From positions 1,779,981 through 1,843,980 of the forward strand of contig JACAXG010000092.1 of assembly GCA_018881555.1 (NCBI GenBank): 64,000 nucleotides of DNA, given 5' to 3'. The stretch comes from Amblyornis subalaris. Lineage: Eukaryota; Chordata; Aves; Passeriformes; Ptilonorhynchidae. The translations under genes and the position numbers were made by a program. The notes beneath the pieces are model-generated. The model had not been told where the DNA came from and ran no database searches. It was given only the letters and a program-made list of their open reading frames with translations. Numbering within the stretch: the first letter of the stretch is position 1; each line of letters starts with the position of its first letter. This document shows positions 33,830 to 45,458 of this stretch, in pieces.

Positions 33830-35640
33830 CCTGTATTCCAATTCAGAAGGAGATACTGGCAGCTTGCAAAGGGGTTTGAGCTGCTTCAGAAGTGATTGGT
33901 ACTGAAGCACAACTCCTGCTGGCACCCCAACCGCCAGTGCTGGGCTGGATGTTCAAAGGAAGAGTCTCCTGTACATATCATGCGAATGATGCTATATGCA
34001 GTTAGTGAGTCACATTGATCAAACAGCAAGCTCAAATAGTAATCCACAGTCATCCAGAAATCCTGGAAGTGGTCTGTCTGGCCAGGAGGCAAAGACTTGA
34101 GAATGTCACCAGAGGATGAAGTGACCTTTGCTGAAGAGGCCCCACTGCATAATAAATTAGCAGAAAGTGAGAAGCAATATACCTTGATGGGTCCTGCCGT
34201 ACTGTAGGAAAGCATCAGAGGTTAAAGGTGGTTATGTGGAGTCCCCTACAACAAGTCACAGAAGCTGCTGAAGGAGATGAGGATTCAAATCAGTTTGCAG
34301 AGGTGGAAGCCATCCATCTAGCTTTGGACATTGCTGACCAAGAAAAATGCTAGTGTATCTATCTCTGTAGTGACTCATGAATGTTGTTAAATGCCCTGTG
34401 GGAGTGGTTATAGAAATGAAAGCAGGGCTAGTGGCAGCACAGAGCTAAACCCATCTGAGCTGTCACATTGGGGTAAAATATTGCTGTTGGGTGAAGAAGG
34501 TTGTGAAGGTACATCGTGTAGATCCTCATGTACCCAAGAGTCAGGCCACTGGAGAACATCGAGACAATCAACAGGTAGATCAAGTTCCTAAGACTGAAGT
34601 GGTTCTGGACTGGGAACATATGAGTGAATTATTTCTAGCTCAGTGGGCCCATGACACCCCAGGCCACCAAGGAAGAGATGCAACATATAGATGGGCTGGT
34701 GATCAAGGGCTGGACTTTCACAGAATCACAGAATATTCTGAGTTGGAAAGGACCCACAAGGATCATCGAGTCCAGCTCTTATGTGAATGGCCCATACAGA
34801 GATCAAACCCATGGCCTTGGTGTTATTAGCACCATCAACTGAGCTAATTGGACTTAACTGTGGACACTATGGCACAGGTTATCCATGAATATGAAATGTG
34901 CTTCAATAAAGCAGGCCAAGTGGTCAAAGCCACCCTAGTATGAAGGACAATGGCTGAAACATAAATATGGAGAGGCCTGGTAGATGGACTACATCACACT
35001 CCCCCAAACCTGCGGGGTCAAGCACCATGCACTTACAATGGTGGAAGCAACCACTGGTTGGCTGGAAGCATATCCTATGCCACATGCCACTACCTGGAAC
35101 CGTCCTGGGCCTTAAAAAGCAGGTCTTATAGTGACACATACCCCAGGAAGAACTGAGTCAGACAACAGGACTTATTTATGAAACAGCCTCATAAACTTGT
35201 GGGCCAAAGAGCATGGCACTGAGTGAGTATATCACATTCCTTATCATTCACCAGCCTCCAAAAAAATCAAACCGTACAGAGCACTATTAAAGACTATACT
35301 AAGAGTAATGGGTAGTGGGACCTTCAAACATTGGGATATACATTTAGCAAAAGCCACCTGGTTAGTCAACAATAGAGGATCTAGTGAGCCCTGCCCAATC
35401 AAAACTTCTAGGTACTGCAGAAGGGCATAATATTTCTGTAGTGCATATTAAAAATATGCTGAGGAAAACAGTCTGAGTTATTCCTGCCTCAGACAAAGAA
35501 AAAGCCTATCCTTGGGATTGCTTTCACTCAAGGACCTGAGTGCACTTCGTGGGCAAGGCAGGAGGATGGGGAGGTCCAGTGTGTACCTCCAGGGATTTGA
35601 TTTTGGATGAGAATAGCCAAGGAATTAAGTTGTATGTTGT
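33830..35640 (+). pseudogene. Broken pol gene of an avian ERVL-like retrovirus (reverse transcriptase end, RNase H, integrase)
   Basis: The order of remnants follows retroviral pol. The end of reverse transcriptase lies at about 33830-34170 and RNase H at about 34170-34430, with the Asp-Ser-rich core phrase interrupted by a stop. The RNase H/integrase junction and integrase N-terminal His/Cys region fall at about 34480-34880, the integrase core at about 34930-35400 and its C-terminal part to about 35640. The longest surviving frame is 112 codons (34491-34829). The gene is riddled with stops and frameshifts, and a SINE sits inside the integrase zinc-binding region. No active enzyme can be made. 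I recognise the family from the order and wording of the sequence; no search was run. No env-like sequence is visible, in line with ERVL elements, which lack env. Confidence 0.8.
34718..34848 (-). mobile_element. tRNA-Ile/CR1 hybrid SINE (TguSINE1-like) nested in the ERV
   Basis: On the minus strand the element opens with a tRNA-derived head: ttagctcagtt (A box), gtgctaataac (anticodon loop of isoleucine tRNA, anticodon AAT) and gggtttgatctctgtatggg (B box). It continues into a CR1 3' tail with cctttccaactcagaat and ends in attctgtgattctgtga. The D-arm is shortened by about 8 bases. A 7 bp perfect direct repeat, tggactt, flanks it at 34711-34717 and 34849-34855. Such elements are copied by the CR1 enzyme through the shared tail. 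A tRNA-Ile/CR1 SINE of this build is known from passerine birds, so this is the best lineage marker in the window. It is younger than the ERV it interrupts. Confidence 0.85.
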
Positions 35641-35892
35641 TACTTGCTATACAATACAGTATATTGTCACCTCTATGCTGGGCATGTGCCTGTCACTGCA
35701 TGGGGCATCTCCCAGCGTCTGTCTCCGCAACTCCAGATCTGAGAATCTGAACCTGACTACCTTTTAATCACCACATGAATGAAGAATGGACCTTGATTAA
35801 ACCAGGCAAGTCCAGCAGTTATGGAGTCAGAGCTGTCTTCAGCTTTCAAAAATCCAACACCATTTTTCTCCTGCCCTGAAAGGCTGCTACAA
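35641..35892 (+). pseudogene. ERV 3' remnant without polypurine tract or 3' LTR
   Basis: This is sequence after the integrase end and before the right direct repeat. A 75-codon frame (35540-35767) crosses its start. No purine-rich tract and no LTR follow; the ERV ends abruptly where the direct repeat begins. Confidence 0.5.
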
Positions 35893-36078
35893 TTGCATCT
35901 AATCGAAAACACTTTATAGGCTACTTGCTAAATGAGTGTAGCAGAGAAGCAGTATAGGTAATTCATTTTTATATGGAATGATGAGAAGAGTTAGAAGCTA
36001 ATACATCTTCAGCTAATGCTTTTTTCTTTTGCTTTCAGTACATAAAACATTACTTCATGCATATATTTCTGTCTCTGC
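35893..36078 (+). repeat. Right copy of the ~190 bp direct repeat bracketing the ERV
   Basis: Runs from ttgcatctaatcgaaaacac to tctctgc and mirrors 32546-32737 in order and orientation, with roughly 35 differences including small gaps. After tctctgc the flanks differ: here aaggcatcta, on the left the LTR. It sits exactly where a 3' LTR would be expected. Confidence 0.85.
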
Positions 36079-36834
36079 AAGGCATCTAAATCTGCATTTG
36101 GACTAAGTTTATTTTTATTGAATAAGTGAAATGTATTCTTCCATGTACAAGTTTTTCTGAGGAACAATGGAGACTGAAAATTCAAAATCCAGAGATAAAT
36201 ACTCAGCTCCCTTATTTTTCCCCATATATTGTGCAAAGAACCTTACAGGTAGGTTATGGCTTGCAGANGAGGAAACTAGTACTGGACAATAGAGATTGGT
36301 CACTAGATGTACAATTCCATGGGGAATATAGCAACATGTTTTTCTTTTCTGGGGTAGATATTACGAGTCAATTAGATGTAAGAGGACTCTGGCTCACTAA
36401 ATTGCGATACAAAGGACCTGTGAAAGGTCCTGTGAAATGAAGACTTTTAATCACAGGGAGTGGGATTTTGATCCTGCTGTAATTCTCGCTTTTGTGAGTG
36501 CTGAAACCATGTAAACTTTTTCATGCCCTGCTCTGAGAGATACTCCAGTATGCTGAATGAACTACAGCTACTTTGGTGATAAAGTCATAGTTTTTTGAAT
36601 AATTTTCCTTTGATTTTCTTTTAAAGCACTAATCAAAGATTTCATATGTGACAGGTAGAAGAGGAAAGGGGAGAAGGAGGAAATGGCACACAGAAAAAAA
36701 AGTTGAAAATCTTAGGATTAAAAGTAGCACTAGACATATAGCTTAAAGTTACCATTCACGAGTCCATACAGAGACAGTGACTCCTATGTAGAATGACCTC
36801 TCCCTTGGCCACTATCCTTTTCTATTTCTTTGAC
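36079..36834. other. Noncoding stretch between ERV locus and next LTR
   Basis: Single-copy-looking sequence with no gene. Contains one N near 36267 and a short direct duplication ggacctgtgaaa / ggtcctgtgaaa at 36414-36437. Confidence 0.5.
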
Positions 36835-37430
36835 TGTTGTGGTTTAACCCCAGCCAGCATCCAAGCCCCATGCAGATGCTCACTCACTCCCCCACCAGCA
36901 GGATTAGGGAGAGAATTGGAAGGGTAAAAAATAGAAAACTCATGGCTTGAGATAAGGACAGTTTAATAGGGAAAGCAAAAGTCACGCACACAAGCAAAGC
37001 AAAATGAGGAATTATTTCACTGTTTCCCATGGCTGGGCAGGTGTTCAGCCATCTCCAGAAGAGCTGGGCCNCATCAGGCATAGCGGTGACTTGGGAAGAC
37101 AAAAACCATTACTCTGAATGTCCTCGCCTTCCTCCTTCTTCGCCCCACTTTATATACTGAGCATGATGTCATATGGTCTGGAATAGCCTTTTGGTCAGTT
37201 TGGGTCACCTGTCCTGGCTGTGTCTCCTCCCAGCCTTCCAAGCACCCCCAACTTCCTTGCCAGCATGGCAGTACAAAAAGCAGAAAAGACCTTGGCTCTG
37301 TGTAAGCCCTGCTCAACAAAATAAAAAACATCTTTATATTATCAACCCTGTGTTCAGCACAAATCCAAAACACAGGCCCACACCAGCCCCTCTGAAGAAA
37401 ATGAACTCTACTTCAGCCAAAACCAGCACA
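36835..37430 (-). mobile_element. Solo LTR of an avian endogenous retrovirus
   Basis: In plus orientation it starts tgttgtggtttaacccc and ends cagccaaaaccagcaca, clean TG...CA ends. In order it carries a ccatgcagatgctcactcac block, gagataaggacagtttaata, the catgatgtcatatggtctgg motif and gtgtaagccctgctcaacaa. It is the best-preserved member of the LTR group in the window and the mirror-image relative of the one at 32735-33327. A TATA box is kept on the minus strand. No internal sequence adjoins it, and the five bases on each side do not match. Confidence 0.9.
37149..37156 (-). promoter_or_regulatory. TATA box of the minus-strand LTR
   Basis: tttatata on the plus strand reads tatataaa on the minus strand, directly next to the catgatgtcat motif of the LTR. 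This is the intact form of the box that is degraded in the copy at 32735. Confidence 0.6.
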
Positions 37431-38631
37431 TTCCATTCCTTGTGTCCAGTCAGGCTAGCCTCAGCCTCCAATACAGTCAGTTGTTTGGATCCCCCCATCA
37501 CTCCAGGCAGCTCACTGATCTGTTTTATGACAGGAACAGTACTGTATTCACTGAAAATTGTTGAAAATGCTATCCTACCTAGTAAAATAGATTTGTATGT
37601 ATTGTGGTTACAAGACCACAATAGATAAATAAATACACATTTTTTTGGTAGGAATATAATGCTGAAATTTGTGATTCCCATTAAATAATAACTTCCATTT
37701 CACTCAGAAATACAAATGTATCTTGGTGGGATGGAGATTTGAAGTACATGGAAGAGAAGAAGGATTTCCTGCAATAGAACTCTGTTCTTTTGGCTCTTGA
37801 AGAAAAAGGAAATAATGTTCTAATACTTACAATATTAAAATATTAATATTTATATTATTTTATAATTTAAGATTTAATATTTATATTATTTTACTATAAA
37901 TCTGCTGGTTTGGGCCCAGATAGAATTTTTAAACAAACCTTATATCTATTTTCAAAATCAGCAATGCCAGGATCTTCATTTTTCTTTAAATATTTTGTTT
38001 AGTTAAAAATCTGCTCAACTCTAATCTTAATGGAGTAGTATTTTGTTAGCACAAAGTTTTCCAGTGAATCAGTTTAATCCCGTAAATCCTCAATATAGAC
38101 AGGGCCTGTTTCGGTACAAGCATACACTGCTGTGTTAGCACTATTGCGGTGAAGGATACTTTAGGCAGAGCAAATAACCTCCCCAGAGCAGCAAAGAAAA
38201 CCTCAGTTATAAAATAATTTTCCAAATATTCGTGAACAGAGGTTTGGAAACCCTTTCAAAGAGCTTTTCATCCCTCACCTGTGTAAAAAACTTTAATCTT
38301 GCTTAGGAGTAATAAGTAATTTGGCACCAAATGACCTTTTCAAATTTTATCAAAAGGAAAAGCAATGCAACTGGATTCCCTCCTGAAAGGAGTTTTAATA
38401 TAATGTTCAACCAGGGATTTTTTTTAATCGCTTTCTTTTAGCACAACTTTATCTGGGACCATGTTAAACTGATGCTAGAACACTTTCATCTACCATAGCT
38501 TGAGCATTCACTTTTTCACTTAAACATGTCATGCTCTATTTTTAAAAACCCTTTAGAAATATATAAAGAACTTTTCTGTTCTTTGTACACCCTCTTTGAC
38601 TTGTATATAGAAGCAGCTGAAAGCAGACAGA
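37431..38631. other. AT-rich noncoding stretch
   Basis: No gene recognised. It includes an AT-only block with the 19 bp unit taatatttatattatttta at 37844-37862 and again at 37875-37893. Confidence 0.55.
37844..37893. repeat. Two perfect copies of a 19 bp AT-only unit
   Basis: The same 19 bases occur at 37844-37862 and 37875-37893, separated by a 12 bp partly related spacer. Confidence 0.8.
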
Positions 38632-38936
38632 TAAGGGAAATTGTGCTTAACTAACCTGATTGCCTTCTATGATGGGACAATGGCTGGATAGATGAGGGAA
38701 GAACAGTCGATGTTGTCTACCTTGGCTTCAGCGAGGCTTTTGACACTGTATCCCATGATATCCTCATAGACAAGCTCAGAAAATGTGGGCTGGACGAGTG
38801 GACAGTGAAATGGATTGAGAACCAGCTGCATGGCAGATCTCAGAGGGTTGTGATCAGTGGCACAGAGTCTTGTTGGAGGCCTTTCACTAGTGATGTCCAT
38901 GTCCCCCAAGTTTCAGTACTGGGCCCACTATTCATC
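38632..38936 (+). mobile_element. CR1 LINE internal fragment (reverse transcriptase region)
   Basis: This is an internal CR1 piece truncated at both ends. It runs from gggaaattgtgcttaact through gttgtctaccttggcttcag and ttttgacactgtatccc (coding the start of the reverse transcriptase core) to gtttcagtactgggcccac. The frame is broken by small changes. It belongs to a different CR1 subfamily from the 1975 and 53856 copies. It lacks the 3' tail, so part must have been lost after insertion. Confidence 0.85.
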
Positions 38937-41900
38937 AGAGAAGGGAAAGATATAGAGAATATCAAACTTCAAACACTTCAACAACTTTAGAATATTAAGG
39001 AAGACTTCCAAATGAATAAAGGTTGTAACAGGAAGGATGTGCCCAATGTGCTTGTGCAAGATATGTTAGTAGGTTTGTTCATTAAAAGTCACATGAGTTT
39101 GTTTGGTTTTACACTACATTGGTTTATTTTTTGTAGTCCTCTGCATAGAGCTCTTGGTGATGAGACTATAATGTTAATTTGCGCTTTACGTAACCTATTC
39201 ATCATTTCAGTCAACTGAACAGCATTCCTGTTGTGTTTGTTTGAGGGTTTTTTTCAGGTAGAGTGATGGTAGGGAAACAACCTGTTCTTGAGTAAATTCG
39301 AAATTTCATGGAAAGGAAACTAGACATGTAGCAGTGGGAATGGGAGTATGTGCTTAACTAACTTTTTTAAGGGAATGACTGATGAATTTTTGCGGCACTA
39401 TGACTTAGGTAAAGATAGAATGACTGAAAAAAAGCTTGGATAGCTGTGTACCAAGTTTAATAACTTCTACTGAATAGTCTTTTCTATAATGCTTGTGGTA
39501 AGAACAGCTGAGAATCTTTCTGAATATACTCATGTTACTTGGCTTTAAATGTTTAGTTCTAAAATAGAGTGTTACGCAGAAATATTTTCATAAAATACAT
39601 AAAAAACTAGACACCAACATGAATGATGCAATATTTAAAGAACACAGCCTATCTTTATTTTTACAACTGGACACTATTACATATTTTTATTCTGCTATCT
39701 TCTGTAAATTGTTTGAACTTCAAGAATGTTTACTGAAATACAAAGCAATAACTCATCAGTGTTTTGGATCAATGGAGCTAGTTGAAATATTTATTTCGTT
39801 AAATAACCTATCATATTTGGTGTGATCAGATATGACATTGCATTCTGTATTGAGATCAGAAGCCAAATATGAAAACAAATACAGGAAAAGCTATTACTGT
39901 GTAAATTCTCTCATGTTTGGGTACCCACACCCAAAGAGTGATACATGCTTTACAGTCAAGAACGTGGTCAAAACCCTTTGCACCAGATTATAGAAATTAA
40001 ACTGAATTGCTTGTGCAGTCTTTGATGTTCTTTGCAAGAACACTGTAAAAGAGAAGACCAACTCAAATGGATAGCTGAGAAGAAATTAAAATCCAAATAA
40101 AAATGAGCAGCTAATGAGCATAACATTTTTTGAAATATTTTGAGGAAAAACTATGCCTATCAACTTAGTTTGGACTCAGAGTATTTTCGTCTTGACCTCT
40201 TGGAAGTAGAGAAATAAGGACAGTAGGAGAATTGAACAAACCTGAGCAGGTGCTTGCATGATGAATTACTGTGGATGGGTAGAACATTAAGTTTAAAAGC
40301 ACAGTGTAACGTTTGCACCTATAAATGTAGGAATCTCAAGTAAAAGTTGATGTCCCATTTTACCAATTGCTACATACAAAATTTCTGGACTATTTATTTG
40401 GAAGATGCTAAAAAACCTGGACTGGTTTCAGAAGCAAGCTGTGGGAATAATCAATGTTATAATAAGTTTTAAGGACAGATTGAAACAAATTTTAAAAAAA
40501 TTAAAAACCTTTAGTGCTATTTCTCTTGGCCTGTTGAATCTGTACATTTCAATTTTATTTTGTAAATTTATTCACATATACATAGTTGTTAAATAGATGT
40601 ATTCATGCTTAAACCTGATCATAGGACCCTGTTACTCTCTAAAATTAACTGGAAAAAAATAATCATGCTGTTATTGCAAAGAATATGCAAAAACACAAAC
40701 TGTACCTCTGTTGCTTACTAGAAGGTGCTTTCTGAAAAAACTTGATCATGCTTTCATCAAGATTTATAAATCTACTCCATGTAGAAACTAAGATTGCATT
40801 CATGAATTTAAGTTAATATTTGGAGAAAAGCTTACCACATTTGTTTGAATACAAAACAAATGAAAAATTCTGGCAGCAGATGGATGTGTCTTTTGCACAC
40901 CGTTTATATACAAATACATGTATAAGTATATATACACTTGTATTAACAGATATATGAATGTATATATATGCAAATAGATATAGGTGTATATATATATATA
41001 CAAGCCTACATTAAGGAGAACTAATGACAGAACTAAAAATAAGGCAGTGAAAGAAGAAAATAAATCTGACATTTAGTGTAGTTTGTATCATTTGATAAGC
41101 TTGTAAGGTAAAGTCCTGGCTTGACTAGAATTAAGGCAAAGCTCCCTCTCTCTGTAACAGAATCAAAATTCCACCTTTTATACTTACATTCCTTACACAA
41201 TGTCATTCAGACAAGTCATTACAAAATTAACCCGTGATATAACCCTATTGGAGAAAAGGAACTATGTATGGGATGCATTTTCTTTTGATCTCTGCTAGTT
41301 CCTTACAACATGAATATAATTCAAGATCACAAAGCTGTCTTAAGATTGATCTCTTATTCATTGGTGAAATAGCTAATGAAAGAAGGCTAAAACAATTTCG
41401 CAGGCTTTTCTTCCTTGAATGACTAACTTGGTCGTACTTCAGACTTACAACCTATGAGTAGGAGTATGAAATCAAGAAAACATTAGCATTCATGTATTCT
41501 AACTTGCAAGGAAAAATACCTCACCTAACAATTATTTAGATTGTAAACTGAATACCCTTTGAGATCGATACCCAGATGAAAGTGTCATGTTGCTGAAAAT
41601 AAGGATTGAGAACAAGTGGGAGCAAAAGTGTGACATATAAGAGAAAGGAGTAAAACCGACTTTTAATGAGAGGGAAGTTATTAGCTCATTATAGAAACAA
41701 TGCAGGAGGGACTGGGTTACCATATAACAATTTTATGAGTCAAATGTGGTGAATAATTGGAGTCAGTAGGTGACTCTAACAGAATAGGAGATAATACTAA
41801 GTAAAATTTAGATTTAAATCCATGTAGGAATCGTCCATCATGGAAAAATATTATAGAAGGTAGTATCCATACTCTTCAAAAGTACTGCTATTATGATCAA

Positions 41901-42194
41901 ATAAAAGCTTTACATTTTACCATTTTGAACATCTGGTCATTATAAGTAGAGATTCCTAAGCAAAAGGATTCAATTTGTTATTCTGCTTCACATACAGTTT
42001 TGGAAACTCATATTCTGCAAATATCACTTTGGTACTCTAATAAGAAGCTTAACCCCGTGGCACATTCAAGTTATAAATTACAAAACCTGATTGAGGTTTT
42101 TTGAACTCTCCCTCTTTTTTTTTTTTCCATTGGTGAAAACTACAAAACTCCACAAGAATTATTAAAATAAGTATGACTCCTATCTTGACTCCTG
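38937..42194. other. AT-rich noncoding stretch
   Basis: About 3.3 kb with no recognised gene or interspersed repeat, apart from the TA-rich simple sequence listed separately and a run of about 14 T near 42113-42126. Confidence 0.55.
40903..41003. repeat. TA-rich simple sequence with short palindromes
   Basis: About 100 bp of tatata and tacat units, including tacatgta and a (ta)8-type run at 40986-41001. Likely to form cruciforms and to vary in length. Confidence 0.85.
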
Positions 42195-42379
42195 TTCTTT
42201 ACTGAGAGAGTGAGAGTGGTGAGGCATCGCAACAGGTTTCCCAGAGAAGAAGTGGATGCCCCATCCCTGGAAGTGTTTGAGGCCAGGTTAGATTNGATTT
42301 TGAGCAACCTGGTCTAGTGGAAAATATCTAGATGATCTTTAAGGTCCCTTCCAATGCAAACCACTCTATGATTCTATGA
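42195..42379 (+). mobile_element. CR1 LINE, short 3' end
   Basis: The last ~185 bp of a CR1 copy, from ttctttactgagagagtgag through tccctggaagtgtttgaggc and aacctggtctagtgga to cactctatgattctatga. A short block before ctagatgatctttaagg is missing. Same subfamily group as the copies at 2363 and 45326. Confidence 0.9.
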
Positions 42380-43565
42380 CTTACATGGGTTTGGATATAT
42401 TACTGTGATTTACTTACCCTTAAACATTTTCCTTAACCACAATTGACAGTTGTATGGTGGATTCCTACCTATTTCTCTCACATCTTTTTGCACATCTTTT
42501 CAATGTGCAAATTAATTCAGTAATATTAGAATACTTCATGTGGAAAAAGAGTTATTTTTACCTGAAATTTTATTATTATAATTGACAGGTGTCAGGATCC
42601 ATCAAATGTATGTCACTTCTTTTTCCAAACAGAATAGATAGCACTTTGGAGTACCATGCAAAATAACTTGCTTCTAAAAAGTGCTACAAAAAGATCAGCA
42701 TGAGAAATGTTAATAAGGTACAAACCTTCATTTATCTAACAAAAGTAGGGGAGGGAATTGAAAAAANAGGTCATTGTGGAATTTTTAATCAAATGTAGTG
42801 TATTTACCTCTGCCAGTCTGTCAAAGTCCTTGTATTTTACTAGCAATTTATTTTGAGAAAAATGATTTCACTGAGTATTTGATTATATACAAACTCAACA
42901 TGATGTAGGTGGGGTAAGAAGTCTTGGCTGCTGTGGATCTATTTTATTACCTTCCTCATTTTTTCACGTTCCAGCGTGTGATATGGTCTGTAAAAAGAAA
43001 CCTGCCTGTAGACATGATATCCATTATTATTCTCAGAGTTTATAGGAATTTTTTTTAGTTTTTTAGTTTTTTAATTTTTTAAAAAAATCAGCAGCTTTGG
43101 AACATTTTCAAAACCGCATCCTGTAACTGATGGCCGAACAAATATAAATATAAAGTGAGAATGTATGTGTGCTACTAGAACATATGTGGGACAGAACCCT
43201 CTGAATCTTTGAGATGATTAATGGGAAGAAATTACAGCACAAAAAACCTCTGATAAAGGAAATACTATTGATATAAAAATTAAAGACCTGGTTTACCATT
43301 AGTGTTATTCCAGTTTTTCATTGGCACAACCCAGTGAAATCAATTGACTAAGCTGATAAATGCTATTCTCCACTAGTTTAGAAATATTTTAAATATTGGG
43401 TTTTTTCTTTTTTTCCAGTGCACAGAAAATTCNGTCACTTCTATTTCTTTTAGTCCTATTAAAGCCCATTAAAATTTTTGCCAATAAGTTAATAGGCTGC
43501 AAGATTTAGTCCAGTGNTTAAAGCGAAGCAGTCTTGAACATTTTCTTGCTACAACTGTTTTTACC
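42380..43565. other. AT-rich noncoding stretch
   Basis: No gene recognised. A low-complexity T/A block at 43048-43087 ends in a palindromic attttttaaaaaaat. Confidence 0.55.
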
Positions 43566-44147
43566 TGTGCTGGTTTTGGCTGAGGTAGAAGTAATGTTTG
43601 TCATAGTGGCTGGCTGGCANGGTGCTGTGTTCTGGATTTGTGCTGGAAACAGTGCTGGTAACACAGAGATGGTTTTGTCACTGCTGAGCACGGCTTACAC
43701 AGTCAGTGCCTTTTCTGCTCCTTACCCCACCCCACCAGACAGGAGGCTTGGGTGNGGCATGAAAAGNTGTGAGGGGACACAGATGGGACAGGTGACCCCA
43801 ANTGACCAAAGGGATATTCTGTANATCAGGCTGAGGATACAGAGCTGGGGGAAGAATAAGGAAGGGGAACATGTTTGGAAATATGGCATTTGTCTTCCCA
43901 AGACACTATTACACATGATGGAGCCCAGCTTTCCTGGGATCACTAAACACCTTCCTGCCCATGGGAAGCAATTAATTAATGCCTTGTTTTTCTTTGCTTG
44001 TGCACATGGCTTTTGATTTCACTATTAAACTGTCTTTATCTCAACCCATGAGTTTTCTCACTTTTACTCTTCCAGTTCTCTTCCTCATCCCACTGGGGAC
44101 GAGTGAGTGTGTGGGGCTTAGTTGTCAGATGAGGCTAAACCACAGCA
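43566..44147 (+). mobile_element. Solo LTR of an avian endogenous retrovirus
   Basis: Starts tgtgctggttttggctgagg and ends gaggctaaaccacagca. Landmarks in order: ctgctgagcacggcttacac, gacccca-ntgaccaaaggg, cccatgggaagcaattaatt, the attaaa poly-A signal (44024-44029) and tctttatctcaacccatgag. The flanks ttacc (43561-43565) and ttact (44148-44152) could be a 5 bp target-site duplication with one change. Five Ns lie inside it. The TATA position seen in relatives is not intact here. No internal ERV sequence adjoins it. Confidence 0.9.
44024..44029 (+). terminator. Polyadenylation signal variant of the LTR
   Basis: attaaa lies just before the conserved tctttatctcaaccc motif, where the R region of this LTR family ends its transcripts. 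Confidence 0.45.
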
Positions 44148-45325
44148 TTACTTTACAGCACTATAATGTACCAAGGTGCCTAAACAGATGAGCACAAGTA
44201 CTCCTATTCTTCCTCTTCCTCTTCAACCTGCTGTCAATGAACAGCATCAGCTCTTATAATTAAGTATCTGGCCTAATTAGCACAGTCGTGAAGCTGAAGA
44301 GGGNTGTTTATGGTCTCAGGTTTGGCACTACAGTAAAGTAGTTTGACATCTACCAGAACACAGCTGCCTGACAGAAATACCTTTCCAAATAAGAGTCCTT
44401 TATTGCTACAGGNTAATGTTTCACTCTGAAGAAAATAATACCAAGCATACTCAAAAGATGCAGAAATAGGGCAAACTGTGGGATAAACTACATGGTCATA
44501 TACTTTTATTTTTAAATTTCAGACAACCATCCAGCTTACTGAATGAACTAGAGGTTAAACAGAAAGAATAGCATTTATTACAGACTGTAATATTGTATAT
44601 AATACTTTTTTAAATAAATAAGTGCAAAAGAATTAAAGGGTGGTTGCAAATTATACCTTTACTGGGTCATAAGCACATAAGACCAATCATATCAGTTCAG
44701 ACCAGATGTGCAAAAGCCCTCAATCCTATTTTCAAGAGTGAAAAATAAATAGATACTTAGGAAAGAGCACTAGGACNAATAAATTATATAATAACACTTT
44801 TCCAGACAGCAGTGTTTTTTATCTCAGGAACTTTTTATCTTACAATCAGAACTGCTATCTGTATGTAAATAGTCCTTGAGGTTTGTTTTTTTTNAAATTT
44901 ATTATATGGTTTCATCTAATTGCTTTTGCAGTTTTCAGAGTTCAGAATAACTTGTGGTAGGGAGTTTCATGGCTATGTAAGATTCTCTGTGAAGAATCAC
45001 ATCTTTCAGTGTGTTTTGAATGTTACTTGGATTCATGTTACAACCTCTGGCATTGTTATTAGGTGTGGAAAATAAAGTCACCTGCAATTCTCACACTTTT
45101 CTAGCACTTTTCTAGACTGCTGTCTTACCTGCTTCCTACCTTAGTTATCCTTTGTTTCTCTAAATGGCAGCACTCTAGCCTATCCATTGCACAAACANCA
45201 GCTGTTTCATACCTGTGGTCATCGTTATTACTGTCTTTGAGAACATCCCAGTTTTAGTATACTCTTTCTGAGAGAGAAGTACCAAAACCGCAAGAGCTGT
45301 TCAAGATGAAAGTTGATACACAACT
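44148..45325. other. AT-rich noncoding stretch
   Basis: Single-copy-looking sequence with four single Ns and no recognised gene. Confidence 0.55.
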
Positions 45326-45458
45326 GTGTCCAAGCCCAGGCTGAATGGGGATCTGAGCTACCTNGTCAAGTGAAAGGTGTCCCTGCCTACAGCAGGGGGG
45401 TTGGAGCTAGATGATCTTCAAGGTCCCTTCCAGTCCAAACCATTCTGTGATTCTGTGA
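45326..45458 (+). mobile_element. CR1 LINE, very short 3' end
   Basis: Only the last ~130 bp remain, from gtgtccaagcccaggctgaa through ggtgtccctgcctacagcag and ggagctagatgatcttcaag to cattctgtgattctgtga. Contains one N. Confidence 0.85.

Noticed and set aside
32735..37430. Pairing the LTR at 36835 with the ERV at 32735 as its 3' LTR
   Set aside because: The two LTRs are in opposite orientation and separated by the right direct repeat and unique DNA.
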